From assembly GCA_022709385.1 (NCBI GenBank), contig JAKLIX010000014.1, positions 1 through 64,000 of the forward strand: a DNA stretch of 64,000 nucleotides, read 5' to 3'. Source of the DNA: Bacteroidota bacterium (GTDB lineage: Bacteria; Bacteroidota; Bacteroidia; Bacteroidales; CAIXZF01). Shown one piece after another: positions 8,757 to 17,715 of the stretch. The notes beneath the pieces were generated by a model. The model was given only the letters and a program-made list of their open reading frames with translations, was not told the DNA's origin and ran no database searches. Position numbers and translations under genes: made by a program. The first letter of the stretch is position 1; the number at the start of each line of letters is the position of its first letter.

Positions 8757-10451
8757 ATGGCAACAACTACGCCACGCCTTGGCTTTCTGCTGACTTTCCT
8801 TTTGCTGACTTTCTTCGTCAGTTCCCAGAACCTTAGCTGGCAGTGGGCCAAAGGAGCAGGCGGAACAGAGCATGATTACATCCGGTCAGTTGCATGCGAT
8901 GCGTTTGAAAGTGTGTATGTGACGGGGTACTTTTCGAGCGCTTCAGTCAGCCTGGGATCCTTCACCCTGACCAATGCGGCATCCGCAACCGCTGATATGT
9001 TTATTGCCAGTTTCGATGCCTCAGGCAATGTACTCTGGGCACAACGTGCAGGCGGAAGCGGGAACGATTATGGCATGTCGGTCTGTATCAGTAAATCAAG
9101 AAATATCTATGCTGCCGGGTATTTTACCAGCGACAGCATTGTTTTCGGATCTTATGTCCTGACCAATACCGCTGTTCCGGGTGCAGACCTGTTTATCGTG
9201 AAATATGACGCCGGCGGAAATGTTGTATGGGCAAGGTCAGCCTCAGGCTGCGCCGGCGATGACGCAGTGTATTCCCTGGCTGTCGATCCGGCAGGTTATT
9301 TATACGGTACCGGGTACTTTGAGGCTCCATCCATCATCCTTGATTCCGACACCCTGAATGCTGCACCCGCCAATTACAGGGATTTTCTTGTGTTTAAGAT
9401 GGACAGCCTGGGCAATATTATCTGGGCAGGAACCGCACCCGGAACAGGCAATGATGTGGGTAATGCGGTTGCAGCGGATGCCTCGGGCAATGTCTTTGCC
9501 GGCGGACAGTTTACCAGTCCGGCCCTGACATTCGGAAGCATCGTGGTCAACAACAGTGCATCCGGAAACAATGATGCTTTTATGGTTAAATACGACAACC
9601 TGGGAAATGTACAATGGGCCAGAGAAGCAGGAGGAAGTCACCATGATTATACATTGTCGGTATGCACAGACTATTCCGGAGATATCTATGTGGCAGGATA
9701 TTACAGGAGCAGCCAGGTGACTTTCGGGGCTTATACGCTGAGTAATTCCGGTACACCTTACGGAAATTACTTCCTGGTGAAGTACAATACGGCAGGTCTT
9801 GAACAATGGGCAGTACAGGCAATGGGGAGCAGCACCAGCGACGCCATCACTTCGGTTGCAGCCGACCCTTTCGGCGGGATTTATGCCTGCGGACATTTTC
9901 AGAGCCCCTCGATCACGTTTGGGCCCTATGTCCTGACCAACACCACCAGCAACATGCAAATCTTTGTTGCCAGGTTCGACCAGTCAAACGGCAATGCGAT
10001 GTGGGGAATCACCCTGAGCAATACAGGTCACGATCTGGCCAACGCCGTGGCCCCCAACAGTGCAGGGTATGCTTATGTCGGAGGACAGTTTACCAGCACC
10101 AACCTCACTTTTGGCACCACCACACTGACCAATGCAGGGAACGGCATGAATGATCTTTTCCTTGCCAAACTCGACGGCAGTGTGGCTGTTCGGCCTGAAG
10201 TCCCTGTTCAAAATGCGGTTGTTTACCCAAATCCCGCGAATGACGAGGCCTTCGTCAGCCTGGGCTCTGATATGTCGGGCGCCGTATTGCAGGTAGTGAA
10301 CTGTTACGGACAGACAGTCAGAACCATATCCCCAATCCTTGGCAACACGGCAATCGTCAACCTGAAGGCGCTTGAAGGCGGGTTATATTTTATCCGGGTA
10401 GTCAGAGACCATCAGGTGATTGCAAGTTGCAAGGTGATCGTTGGCGACTGA
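8757..10451 (+). CDS. secreted SBBP beta-propeller repeat protein, T9SS sorting
   Basis: 564 residues. Signal peptide about 1-23 (hydrophobic stretch ending in SSQ). The body consists of about eight repeats of roughly 50-60 residues with the recurrent pattern Trp-Ala...Asp...Gly-Asn-Val...Tyr-x-Thr-Gly-Tyr-Phe, typical of Bacteroidota SBBP/beta-propeller proteins. The C-terminal 75 residues form a T9SS type A sorting domain (VVYPNPANDEAF onward). Expected to be secreted or anchored on the cell surface. No catalytic residues can be pointed to; adhesion or scaffold function is a guess. Convergent with the carboxypeptidase gene, 53 bases away. Confidence 0.8.
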   Translation: MATTTPRLGFLLTFLLLTFFVSSQNLSWQWAKGAGGTEHDYIRSVACDAFESVYVTGYFSSASVSLGSFTLTNAASATADMFIASFDASGNVLWAQRAGGSGNDYGMSVCISKSRNIYAAGYFTSDSIVFGSYVLTNTAVPGADLFIVKYDAGGNVVWARSASGCAGDDAVYSLAVDPAGYLYGTGYFEAPSIILDSDTLNAAPANYRDFLVFKMDSLGNIIWAGTAPGTGNDVGNAVAADASGNVFAGGQFTSPALTFGSIVVNNSASGNNDAFMVKYDNLGNVQWAREAGGSHHDYTLSVCTDYSGDIYVAGYYRSSQVTFGAYTLSNSGTPYGNYFLVKYNTAGLEQWAVQAMGSSTSDAITSVAADPFGGIYACGHFQSPSITFGPYVLTNTTSNMQIFVARFDQSNGNAMWGITLSNTGHDLANAVAPNSAGYAYVGGQFTSTNLTFGTTTLTNAGNGMNDLFLAKLDGSVAVRPEVPVQNAVVYPNPANDEAFVSLGSDMSGAVLQVVNCYGQTVRTISPILGNTAIVNLKALEGGLYFIRVVRDHQVIASCKVIVGD

Positions 10452-10504
10452 TACCGGCAGGCAGTCATGGCCAGCTTCGGATGCTGCTGCCCGTTTTCAA
10501 AACA

Positions 10505-13500
10505 CTACTGATTCTTCATACATCTGACAGCATAACCGTCTTCCTGCCAGAAGTTGTATCGTTCAATGGCACCCCCTCCGAACATCATCAGCCAGAAAAT
10601 ACCATGCGTGGTATATTCTATTGTGGAAGTCCAGATGGGTGCGGCAAGGGTCAGGCCGCTGAATTCACCGGCGAGGTTGCGGTTACCGGAGGGCAGACAG
10701 GTAAAACCCGAGCTGTTGGTTGCTCCTTCGTTGGGCGGTGCCCAATGATCGAAACCGCTTTCTTTCAGACTGCCGCCTGCGACTGTACCCGACAAACCCC
10801 AGTCGCAACTGACATCCTGATCGAGCCAGGCAGCCAGTTCACACCAATCTGAATCGGAAGCCACATGCCAGCCGTCAGGACAAATCCCCTGGACTCCTGC
10901 TGCACTCTGGTACTGCATCATTTCTCTCCATTGGTAAAGTCCGCCGTAAATTTCACAATTCAATGGTTCATCATCATAACAGTACTTCTCAATCACGGTA
11001 TTGTCGGTTTGTTCCTGAGCACCTGCTATCATAACACCGATGTCCATGTTTTCCGCAAGCCAGCACTGATTCCCGATCTCCACAGTATGATATGTTTTAT
11101 TGTCATAGTCAACCGTAAGGATGCCGTTGCAGGGCTGCCAGGGATTCCCTCCGAAAGAAAGCAACACAGTGTCTGAAGCGCTTTCCCCGCAAATGTTGTC
11201 AATTGTCCAGACAAGCAGGTATGCATCTCCGTCGACACCGCAAAAGACTGAAGCAGGATTGGATGGATCTTCAAGCCATCCGCCCTGTCCGCTTAGGATG
11301 GTCCAGCTTGCAGTTTCCTCCGCTGCCGGAACATTTGCCTCCAAAACAGTGCAAGTCGCATCGGTGATCACCTGGTCTTCCCCTGCATATGCAGCACTGA
11401 TTGGTGCACAATCGTTCCTGATACACCTTGCGGAATACCCTTCTTCCTGCCAGGCGTTGAAACGGTGAATGGCAGGCTGATCCCATGTAATCAGCCAGAA
11501 AATACCATGTGTGGTGTACTGCATGGTGGAAGTCCAGTACTGGCAGTTTTTTTTCAGGTTGCGGAAACTCCCTACGGTTTCTCTGAAACCACTTCCTTTG
11601 GCGCTGAATCCGCTGATATTTGTAGCTGCAGCATTGGGTTCTTTCCAGTAATTATTCCCGCTGAGTTTAATCTTGCCTCCGGCATCTGTGCCTGAAAGGC
11701 CCCAATCACAAACGACAAGGGGATCGAGAAATGTCAGCATGGTACACCAGTCATTGTCCGTTGCCACCCGCCATCCGTCCGGACATAGTCCCCTGCCCGG
11801 ATTTTGCTGATACTGCATCAGTTCGTCCCATTGATACAGCGCGCCAAAACGTTCACAATTCAACGGATCATCGTCATAACAGTATTTTTCAGTCACACCG
11901 TTGTCGCTTTGTTCCTGACTTCCTGCGATCATCAGGCCTGCGTCAAGATTTTCCCTCATCCAGCACTGGTCTCCGATCTGGACTGTATGGTAACGTTTTC
12001 CCTGGTATGTGATATATTGTAAATCCGGGCATGGCTGGATACTGTTATCTGCAAATGAAACAACAACCTCCGAACTGTCCGTCCCACAGGCATTACTGCT
12101 GATCCAGCGCAGGCGGTAAAATTCCCCGGGAACACCCTGAAAGGCGGCTGCAGGATAGTGGATATCACTGAAACTGCCATCGAAGCCGGTCACGATCTTC
12201 CACGTCCCTGTTTCGCCCCATTGCAGGTCTGAAGCCGCCAGGACAAGGCTTGTACCTTCGACATCCAGGGTATCGGTTCCTGCCTGGGGCTGCGAAAGCG
12301 GCGGATGACAGGGAAGCGGAATGAAGCTTCCGTTCACGTCACCTGCACAGAGCACTCTGATGTTCACGTTCTGGCCCGACAATGAATCCACACTGATCGA
12401 ATGGTTTTCGCTTACCCAGTCCGGCAATGGAAATGCGCTGATGAGCTCCACGAAACGCCGCTGTACCAGCAGGGCATCAATGGAGTTCAGGTTGCCAGAA
12501 AGGTTGACATCACCTGCCGTGAAATTGATTCCGCTCAGACTGATCAGCTGGATGAAATGGTTCAGTATCTGCAGGGCATCAATGCTGTTCACCCCGCCAA
12601 AGGGTGCAGAAGGTTCGGCCCGGATCGTGTAATTGCCGTTCTCAAGATTGCGGAAACAGAATTTGCCGTTACGATCCGTGGGAACGGAATCCAGCACGCT
12701 CCCATCCTGTGCGGTCAGCAAGACTTTCGTATTGCCGAGTCTCAGGTTTCCGGGATTCTTATATGTAACTGTTCCCCTGATTTCCGAATACAGGAGTATT
12801 TCAACGGTATCATATTCTGAAAAATATCCGTTGTCCAGCCGGAGCAACATCCTGACAACATCGCCGTCGGACACGGTATTGCTCAGTCTGAAGAACAGGG
12901 AATCGCAACGCTTTTCCATGATGGCCAGGTCGTTATACTGCCGGTCTCCGCCGACACTGTCAAAGACCGGGTCCAGTGGCAGCAAGGATACAGTGAAAGA
13001 TGCGGGCTGAGCAAGCCCTTCCCGCTGTATTTCATAATGCAGATATGCCTGGAAGGAACTCAGGTATTCCGGAGGAAATACCTTAAGCCCGGCTGTATGA
13101 CCTGCCAGCCGGGCAGCAGTGATATTCTGGTGAAGATACCGGTGACAATACGGCACAATGGCCGTAAGCGAAGGCCAGAATTCGGATACCTCGGGACAAA
13201 AAGACAAGATCTTTGGTTTCATTGCCTGCTCCCCGTACATCCAGTCTTCACTGCTTCCATTGCCGGTATACAGTAACTCGGAAATAGTACCGGATTCCAG
13301 GCCGCTTTCTGCAGTCATGCGGGCACTGAAAAAACGGTACAGACTGTCGTCAACAGTTGCCGAATCAGCCGTATAACCCCAGGGGAACAGGAAAGCACAG
13401 GTACCTGTATGATAATTCAAACCTAAACGAAAACCATGGTTCAGGCAGAGATCCCTGACATTTTGTGTCTCCGGCTCGGAGAAGGCAGCCGTACCCCTGA

Positions 13501-14365
13501 AAGTCGCGTGGGAAGGAACGGGGGAAGAACCGATATCATCAAAACCCCAAAAGAAACCATAGTTGCGGTTAATATCCACTCCGAAACTTCCATCGCCGTT
13601 ATCGCTGCGGTTTTTTCGCCACATTCCGCCACCTGACGGATTGGTTTGCTGGTTATACAAATAACCATCGGGGTTCACCACCGGAATAAAATACAGTTCA
13701 GTATGATCCACCAGTTGCCTGACCATCGAATCATTTTCATAATTTTCAAGCAGATACCACATGAAATACAAGAGTTGCTGCATACCAAGCGGTTCACGTG
13801 CATGATGAAGGGCAGTATACAGGATTTCTGGCTCATCTTCATCAAGCAAAGGATTGTCGGATATCCTCAGCCAATAAACCGGATTACCGTCATGCGACAG
13901 GGTCTGGCTTATGGCTTGTTTGGAAGATATCAGCTCAGGAAATAACAAAGCCATGGAATCCAGCTGGTTAAGGATATTCTCCCAGGTGTAGAAACCGCCC
14001 ATGCTACCAAGATAAAAATGGGAAGGTACCTGATACTGGACCTTCTGCGATAAAAGCCCGGCCATTACATCCGCAGCGGATAATTCCTGCTGATACCTTT
14101 CTGCCAGCATGCTTCCGACATCGCTCACCATAACGGTGAAAGGTATCCCCATTTTTCGCAGGGCGGCTGTTTCAATTTCATTGAGATCGGCCAGAATCCG
14201 GCCATCCTCCTGAACACTGCAATCTTCAAGGGCAATACCCGCGGCAGCCAGCATCACATGAGCGGAAGGCTGCAGGTTTATCATGACCCTTGCATAAGGG
14301 CCCTGCTGTGAATATGATGCCTGAATCCACAGAATAATACTGAACAAAGTGAAGAAACCTCTCAT
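10505..14365 (-). CDS. M14-family metallocarboxypeptidase with dockerin-like and two FISUMP domains
   Basis: 1286 residues from the ATG at 14365; an in-frame upstream extension would run through a tandem repeat and destroy the signal peptide. Signal peptide 1-19. The M14 zinc-peptidase domain (about 115-460) has the zinc ligands H188 and E191 in HHARE, NRNYG at 266-270, the third zinc ligand H319 in NYHTG, and the catalytic glutamate region CPEVSEF near 394-400, so it looks active. Next comes a CARDB/Big-like linker (about 460-640) and a dockerin-type pair (NSIDALQILNHF and NSIDALLVQRRF). Two FISUMP domains follow (about 800-1040 and 1090-1286), each with YHTVxIGxQCW and ending near GYxxRCx. 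No T9SS tail is seen; the protein ends in the second FISUMP domain. A dedicated promoter with a palindrome lies just upstream. Confidence 0.85.
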   Translation of the reverse strand: MRGFFTLFSIILWIQASYSQQGPYARVMINLQPSAHVMLAAAGIALEDCSVQEDGRILADLNEIETAALRKMGIPFTVMVSDVGSMLAERYQQELSAADVMAGLLSQKVQYQVPSHFYLGSMGGFYTWENILNQLDSMALLFPELISSKQAISQTLSHDGNPVYWLRISDNPLLDEDEPEILYTALHHAREPLGMQQLLYFMWYLLENYENDSMVRQLVDHTELYFIPVVNPDGYLYNQQTNPSGGGMWRKNRSDNGDGSFGVDINRNYGFFWGFDDIGSSPVPSHATFRGTAAFSEPETQNVRDLCLNHGFRLGLNYHTGTCAFLFPWGYTADSATVDDSLYRFFSARMTAESGLESGTISELLYTGNGSSEDWMYGEQAMKPKILSFCPEVSEFWPSLTAIVPYCHRYLHQNITAARLAGHTAGLKVFPPEYLSSFQAYLHYEIQREGLAQPASFTVSLLPLDPVFDSVGGDRQYNDLAIMEKRCDSLFFRLSNTVSDGDVVRMLLRLDNGYFSEYDTVEILLYSEIRGTVTYKNPGNLRLGNTKVLLTAQDGSVLDSVPTDRNGKFCFRNLENGNYTIRAEPSAPFGGVNSIDALQILNHFIQLISLSGINFTAGDVNLSGNLNSIDALLVQRRFVELISAFPLPDWVSENHSISVDSLSGQNVNIRVLCAGDVNGSFIPLPCHPPLSQPQAGTDTLDVEGTSLVLAASDLQWGETGTWKIVTGFDGSFSDIHYPAAAFQGVPGEFYRLRWISSNACGTDSSEVVVSFADNSIQPCPDLQYITYQGKRYHTVQIGDQCWMRENLDAGLMIAGSQEQSDNGVTEKYCYDDDPLNCERFGALYQWDELMQYQQNPGRGLCPDGWRVATDNDWCTMLTFLDPLVVCDWGLSGTDAGGKIKLSGNNYWKEPNAAATNISGFSAKGSGFRETVGSFRNLKKNCQYWTSTMQYTTHGIFWLITWDQPAIHRFNAWQEEGYSARCIRNDCAPISAAYAGEDQVITDATCTVLEANVPAAEETASWTILSGQGGWLEDPSNPASVFCGVDGDAYLLVWTIDNICGESASDTVLLSFGGNPWQPCNGILTVDYDNKTYHTVEIGNQCWLAENMDIGVMIAGAQEQTDNTVIEKYCYDDEPLNCEIYGGLYQWREMMQYQSAAGVQGICPDGWHVASDSDWCELAAWLDQDVSCDWGLSGTVAGGSLKESGFDHWAPPNEGATNSSGFTCLPSGNRNLAGEFSGLTLAAPIWTSTIEYTTHGIFWLMMFGGGAIERYNFWQEDGYAVRCMKNQ

Positions 14366-14376
14366 TGAATTTGTGA

Positions 14377-14418
14377 TTTGGATCATCCAAATATAAGAAA
14401 TAATCCATTGGGTGTCAA
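14377..14418 (-). promoter_or_regulatory. promoter with overlapping palindrome for M14 gene
   Basis: On the minus strand: TTG (complement of 14416-14418), 20 bases, then TATATTTG (complement of 14388-14395), a very good Bacteroidota promoter 23 bases from the ATG. A perfect 7-base palindrome, TTTGGAT-C-ATCCAAA at 14377-14391, overlaps the 3' half of the -7 box. It could be an operator for a dimeric repressor. Confidence 0.65.
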
Positions 14419-14428
14419 GCAGTGCGGA

Positions 14429-14472
14429 AATGCAAGAATGCGGGAATGCAAGAATGCGGGAATGCAAGAATG
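14429..14472. repeat. 16-bp tandem repeat, 2.75 copies
   Basis: AATGCAAGAATGCGGG repeated at 14429-14444, 14445-14460 and in part at 14461-14472. It lies between the gmd stop codon and the promoter of the M14 gene. Confidence 0.9.
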
Positions 14473-15570
14473 TCAGAGAGGGGGCGGGGGTATTCCGTGT
14501 TTTTGATAATCATGCATCACCATGATCCTGACCAGCTGCCTGAAATCAGTTTTCGGCTCCCAACCGAGAAGTTCCCTGGCTTTTGAATAATCTCCCTGAA
14601 GATAATCCACTTCAGTCGGACGAAAATACCTGGGGTCGATGGCCACCACCACGGCACCCTTCCTTTTCTCCAGGACTTTTGCGACGGTTTCATCGACAGC
14701 ATCACCCGCGCCTGTGAGGATGCCGCATTCATCCACGCCTTCCCCTTCCCAGCGAACTGCCGCACCCAACACCCGGAAGGCCTCCTCCGTGAATTCACGT
14801 ACACTGTGCGCCCGGTTGGTGGCAAGCACATAGTCTCCGGCCTGCCCGGCCTGTAAAATTCGCCACATGCCTTCCACATACTCCGGAGCATATCCCCAGT
14901 CGCGCTTTGCATCCAGGTTCCCGAGCAACAGCCTCTCCTGCCTGCCGCTAAGGATATTGGCAACCCCCACGCTGATCTTTCTTGTGACAAAGGTCTTTCC
15001 CCTCCGCTCCGATTCATGATTGAACAAGATTCCGTTACAGGCAAACAGATTGTAAGCTTCCCTGTAATTCACCACGATCCAGTAAGCGTAAAGCTTCGCT
15101 GCAGCGTAAGGAGAACGCGGGTAAAATGGGGTGTTCTCGTTCTGTGGTACCTGCCCGGCTTTCCCGTATAACTCGGAGCTGGAAGCCTGGTAAAACCTGG
15201 TGTTGATGCCAGTTTCACGAATGGCGTCCAGAAACCGCAGGGTTCCTACCGCATCCACTTCAGCCGTATACTCCGGAACCTCAAAGGAAACCTGTACATG
15301 CGACTGAGCCCCCAGGTTATAAATCTCATCAGGCCGGATACGCTCCACAAGGCGGTTCAGGTTGGAGGAATCCGTCAGGTCGCCGTAGTGCAAAAACAAA
15401 CGCTGGTTCAGCAAACCCGGTCTGCTGTAAAGGTGGTCGATGCGGAAGGTGTTGAAAGAACTGGACCTGCGGATGATCCCGTGAACCTGGTATCCTTTTT
15501 CCAGTAATAATTCTGTCAGGTATGACCCGTCCTGGCCGGTGATCCCTGATATGAGGGCGGTTTTTGTCAT
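14473..15570 (-). CDS. gmd: GDP-mannose 4,6-dehydratase
   Basis: 365 residues, close to the usual ~370. Extended short-chain dehydrogenase fold: NAD(P)-binding [10 protein letters not shown] at 8-17, the [11 protein letters not shown] cofactor loop, and a catalytic Tyr-x3-Lys in [12 protein letters not shown]. It converts GDP-D-mannose to GDP-4-keto-6-deoxy-D-mannose, the precursor of GDP-L-fucose, GDP-rhamnose or GDP-perosamine in surface glycans. No GDP-fucose synthase (fcl) is present in the window, so the final sugar is unknown. It reads away from the polysaccharide cluster that begins 240 bases to its right and likely supplies it. Cytoplasmic. Confidence 0.95.
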   Translation of the reverse strand: MTKTALISGITGQDGSYLTELLLEKGYQVHGIIRRSSSFNTFRIDHLYSRPGLLNQRLFLHYGDLTDSSNLNRLVERIRPDEIYNLGAQSHVQVSFEVPEYTAEVDAVGTLRFLDAIRETGINTRFYQASSSELYGKAGQVPQNENTPFYPRSPYAAAKLYAYWIVVNYREAYNLFACNGILFNHESERRGKTFVTRKISVGVANILSGRQERLLLGNLDAKRDWGYAPEYVEGMWRILQAGQAGDYVLATNRAHSVREFTEEAFRVLGAAVRWEGEGVDECGILTGAGDAVDETVAKVLEKRKGAVVVAIDPRYFRPTEVDYLQGDYSKARELLGWEPKTDFRQLVRIMVMHDYQKHGIPPPPL

Positions 15571-15605
15571 GGTGAATGGGTATGGGGATGGTGCCGTGGT
15601 TTAGT

Positions 15606-15625
15606 GGTTTAGAAGTTTAGAAGTT
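15606..15625 (+). repeat. TTTAGAAG repeat, copy 1
   Basis: A 20-base sequence (GGTTTAGAAGTTTAGAAGTT) identical to 21315-21334 beside the four-helix-bundle gene. It lies 36-55 bases upstream of gmd. Confidence 0.8.
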
Positions 15626-15702
15626 TATTTATATTTCATACTTCCGTCGGGGTTTGGGTTAGCTGTTGTGGTGTGTCAAATATAGGTTTTTTGATTAAAC
15701 TT

Positions 15703-15740
15703 TTTGTGAAGTTGTTTTTTTGAGTACTTTTGTTACTCAA
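15703..15740 (+). promoter_or_regulatory. promoter with palindromic operator for polysaccharide regulator
   Basis: TTTG (15703-15706), 18 bases, then TACTTTTG (15725-15732). A perfect inverted repeat TTGAGTA-N7-TACTCAA (15720-15740) covers the -7 box. The position fits control of the downstream winged-helix gene (ATG 15811) and possibly of the whole cluster, for example by that gene's own product. Confidence 0.6.
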
Positions 15741-15810
15741 AAAGAGGTCATGTTTATTGCCCAAATAGTGGAATGAATGGATTTTTTCGGGCAATGTTTT
15801 TATTATCATT

Positions 15811-16341
15811 ATGTTACACACACTGATCACGAATAAAACCAGACTGAAGATCCTGCTGAAGTTCTTCCTGAATGCCAACACCACCTCCTACTTGCGGGAT
15901 CTGGAAGGGGAATTCGGAGAATCCACCAATGCCATCAGGCTGGAACTGAACCGTTTCGAACAGGCCGGCCTGTTGCAAAGCAATCCGAGCGGCAACAAGA
16001 AAGTCTTCAGGGCAAATACCGCTCACCCGCTATTCAGCGACATTCACAACATCGTTCTAAAGACCATCGGCTTCGACCAGGTGGTCGACAGGGTGATCCG
16101 CAAGCTTGGAGGCCTGCAGCGGGCATACCTCACGGGAAACTTTGCCAGGGGACTGGACAGCCGGATGATCGACCTGGTGCTGATCGGAAATGGGATTGAC
16201 AAACAATACCTGCTGAATCTGATAGGGAAAGTGGAAAACAGGATCAACAGAAAGATCCGTTTTGTGATCCTGGAACCTGAAGAAGCATCCCGTCATATGC
16301 AGGAGCATCCGGAAGCCCTGCTGCTCTGGGAAATCAGATGA
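15811..16341 (+). CDS. winged-helix (ArsR-like) regulator with nucleotidyltransferase-like domain
   Basis: 176 residues. The N-terminal 75 residues form a winged helix-turn-helix (LRDLEGEFGESTNAIRLELNRF as recognition region, then a wing ending KKVFRAN). Residues about 90-170 resemble a degenerate nucleotidyltransferase fold (LTGNFARGLDSRMIDLVLIG). The usual GSxxxG-DxD catalytic pattern is altered (GNFARG...MIDLVL), suggesting a binding rather than catalytic domain. Such genes are common as the first gene of Bacteroidota surface polysaccharide clusters. Its stop is 30 bases before the flippase start. Inferred role: transcriptional control of the cluster, possibly through the palindrome at 15720-15740. 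Confidence 0.75.
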   Translation: MLHTLITNKTRLKILLKFFLNANTTSYLRDLEGEFGESTNAIRLELNRFEQAGLLQSNPSGNKKVFRANTAHPLFSDIHNIVLKTIGFDQVVDRVIRKLGGLQRAYLTGNFARGLDSRMIDLVLIGNGIDKQYLLNLIGKVENRINRKIRFVILEPEEASRHMQEHPEALLLWEIR

Positions 16342-16371
16342 GCCCGGCAATAACGGATAAAACCAGCTAAG

Positions 16372-17715
16372 ATGACAACAGGTCCGCTCAGACGTTTGCA
16401 ACAGCTTCTTTTCGGCAGCCAGCTGAAAAAGAATGTATCCGTCAGCACCATGACCCACGGACTGAACATCCTGATCGCCCTGGTGAGTTACCCTGTGTAT
16501 ATCCGCTTCCTGGGATTTGAGCAGTTTTCCTTATGGGTAACGCTTTCGGTTGTGATCACCTTCGCCATGCTGGGTGAACTGGGCATCAGCAACGCCATTG
16601 TAAAATACATCGCCAATGCCATGGCCGATGACGACCGTGCCGGGATAAGGAAGATCATTTCCAATTCCTATTACATTGTATTCCTGGCCTCTGCGGTGAT
16701 CCAGATCCTGATCCTGCTGTTTAACAATCAAATTATCAGGATTTTGTCAATACCGCCCGCCTTTGTTTCCATCTCACGTTCCATGATCCCCCTGATCGGC
16801 GCGGGGATATTCACTTTCCTGGTTTTCGATGTGATCCGGGGCGTGATTACGGGGATGGGCAGGCTGGATCTTTCGAACCTGCTGCTGACCGGCAGCAGTG
16901 CCGCCAGGCTGCTTTTTTCGGTAGTGTTGCTGAGCTTCAAGCCCGACATCTTCAGCCTGATCTATGGGGTGATCATCACCAATGTGTTGCTGGTGGCCGG
17001 CGGTACCCTGATCATCAGACGACAGTCCGGCCTGGCAGCCTTTTCTTTTACCAGGCCGGAACCCTCAGTGATCAAGGCATTGCTGCACTTCGGTTCATCC
17101 ATTATCGGGATACAGGTATCGAACCTGCTTTCCTTTCCTATCATTAAGATCTTGTTGGCCAGGATGTTCGGTCTTGAATATGTCGGTTTCTTCGAGCTTG
17201 CCACCAAAGCAGCCTACGCTTTCCGTACCTTGTTCGAGAAAGGCCTGTTCGCCATTATGCCGGATATTGCATATTTATCGAAGAAAAACGCTCAGGCGGC
17301 CGAAGGAAACCTTCAGATTTACCGGAAAGTCCTGAAGCTTACCCGGAAACTGGCTGTCCCGGCGCTAGCCTTTTTCATCCTGCTCAGCGTGTTCTCAGGG
17401 TTTTTGCTGAAGCTGTGGCTGGGTCCGGATTTCAACAGCCGGATCCATGGCGGTTTTCTCCTTATGCAACCGGCCATCCTTGCCGGACTGCTCCTGCTTC
17501 CGGCATATTATGCCCTGATGGCAAGCGGCAGGGAAAAACACTGCATGTTTGAGGCAATGATCCGCTTTATCCTGACCATCGGCCTGATGACGGCGCTTAT
17601 CCTGTGGAAAGCGGATTTCATGGTAGTATTCGTGATCGTGTCCATTTCCGTGATCGTGTCAAATTCATATATCGCTTATATCTTTTTCATCAACAGCAAG
17701 CCCGGGGTAAAATGA
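16372..17715 (+). CDS. polysaccharide flippase (Wzx-like, MOP superfamily)
   Basis: 447 residues with about 12-14 hydrophobic segments spread evenly. Near the N-terminus it shows the family's pattern (VSTMTHGLNILIALVSYPVY, then FLGFEQFSLWVTL). Inner-membrane protein expected to flip lipid-linked oligosaccharide repeat units to the periplasm in the Wzx/Wzy route. The stop overlaps the start of the polymerase gene in an ATGA, so the two are translationally coupled. The exact substrate cannot be read from sequence. Confidence 0.88.
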   Translation: MTTGPLRRLQQLLFGSQLKKNVSVSTMTHGLNILIALVSYPVYIRFLGFEQFSLWVTLSVVITFAMLGELGISNAIVKYIANAMADDDRAGIRKIISNSYYIVFLASAVIQILILLFNNQIIRILSIPPAFVSISRSMIPLIGAGIFTFLVFDVIRGVITGMGRLDLSNLLLTGSSAARLLFSVVLLSFKPDIFSLIYGVIITNVLLVAGGTLIIRRQSGLAAFSFTRPEPSVIKALLHFGSSIIGIQVSNLLSFPIIKILLARMFGLEYVGFFELATKAAYAFRTLFEKGLFAIMPDIAYLSKKNAQAAEGNLQIYRKVLKLTRKLAVPALAFFILLSVFSGFLLKLWLGPDFNSRIHGGFLLMQPAILAGLLLLPAYYALMASGREKHCMFEAMIRFILTIGLMTALILWKADFMVVFVIVSISVIVSNSYIAYIFFINSKPGVK

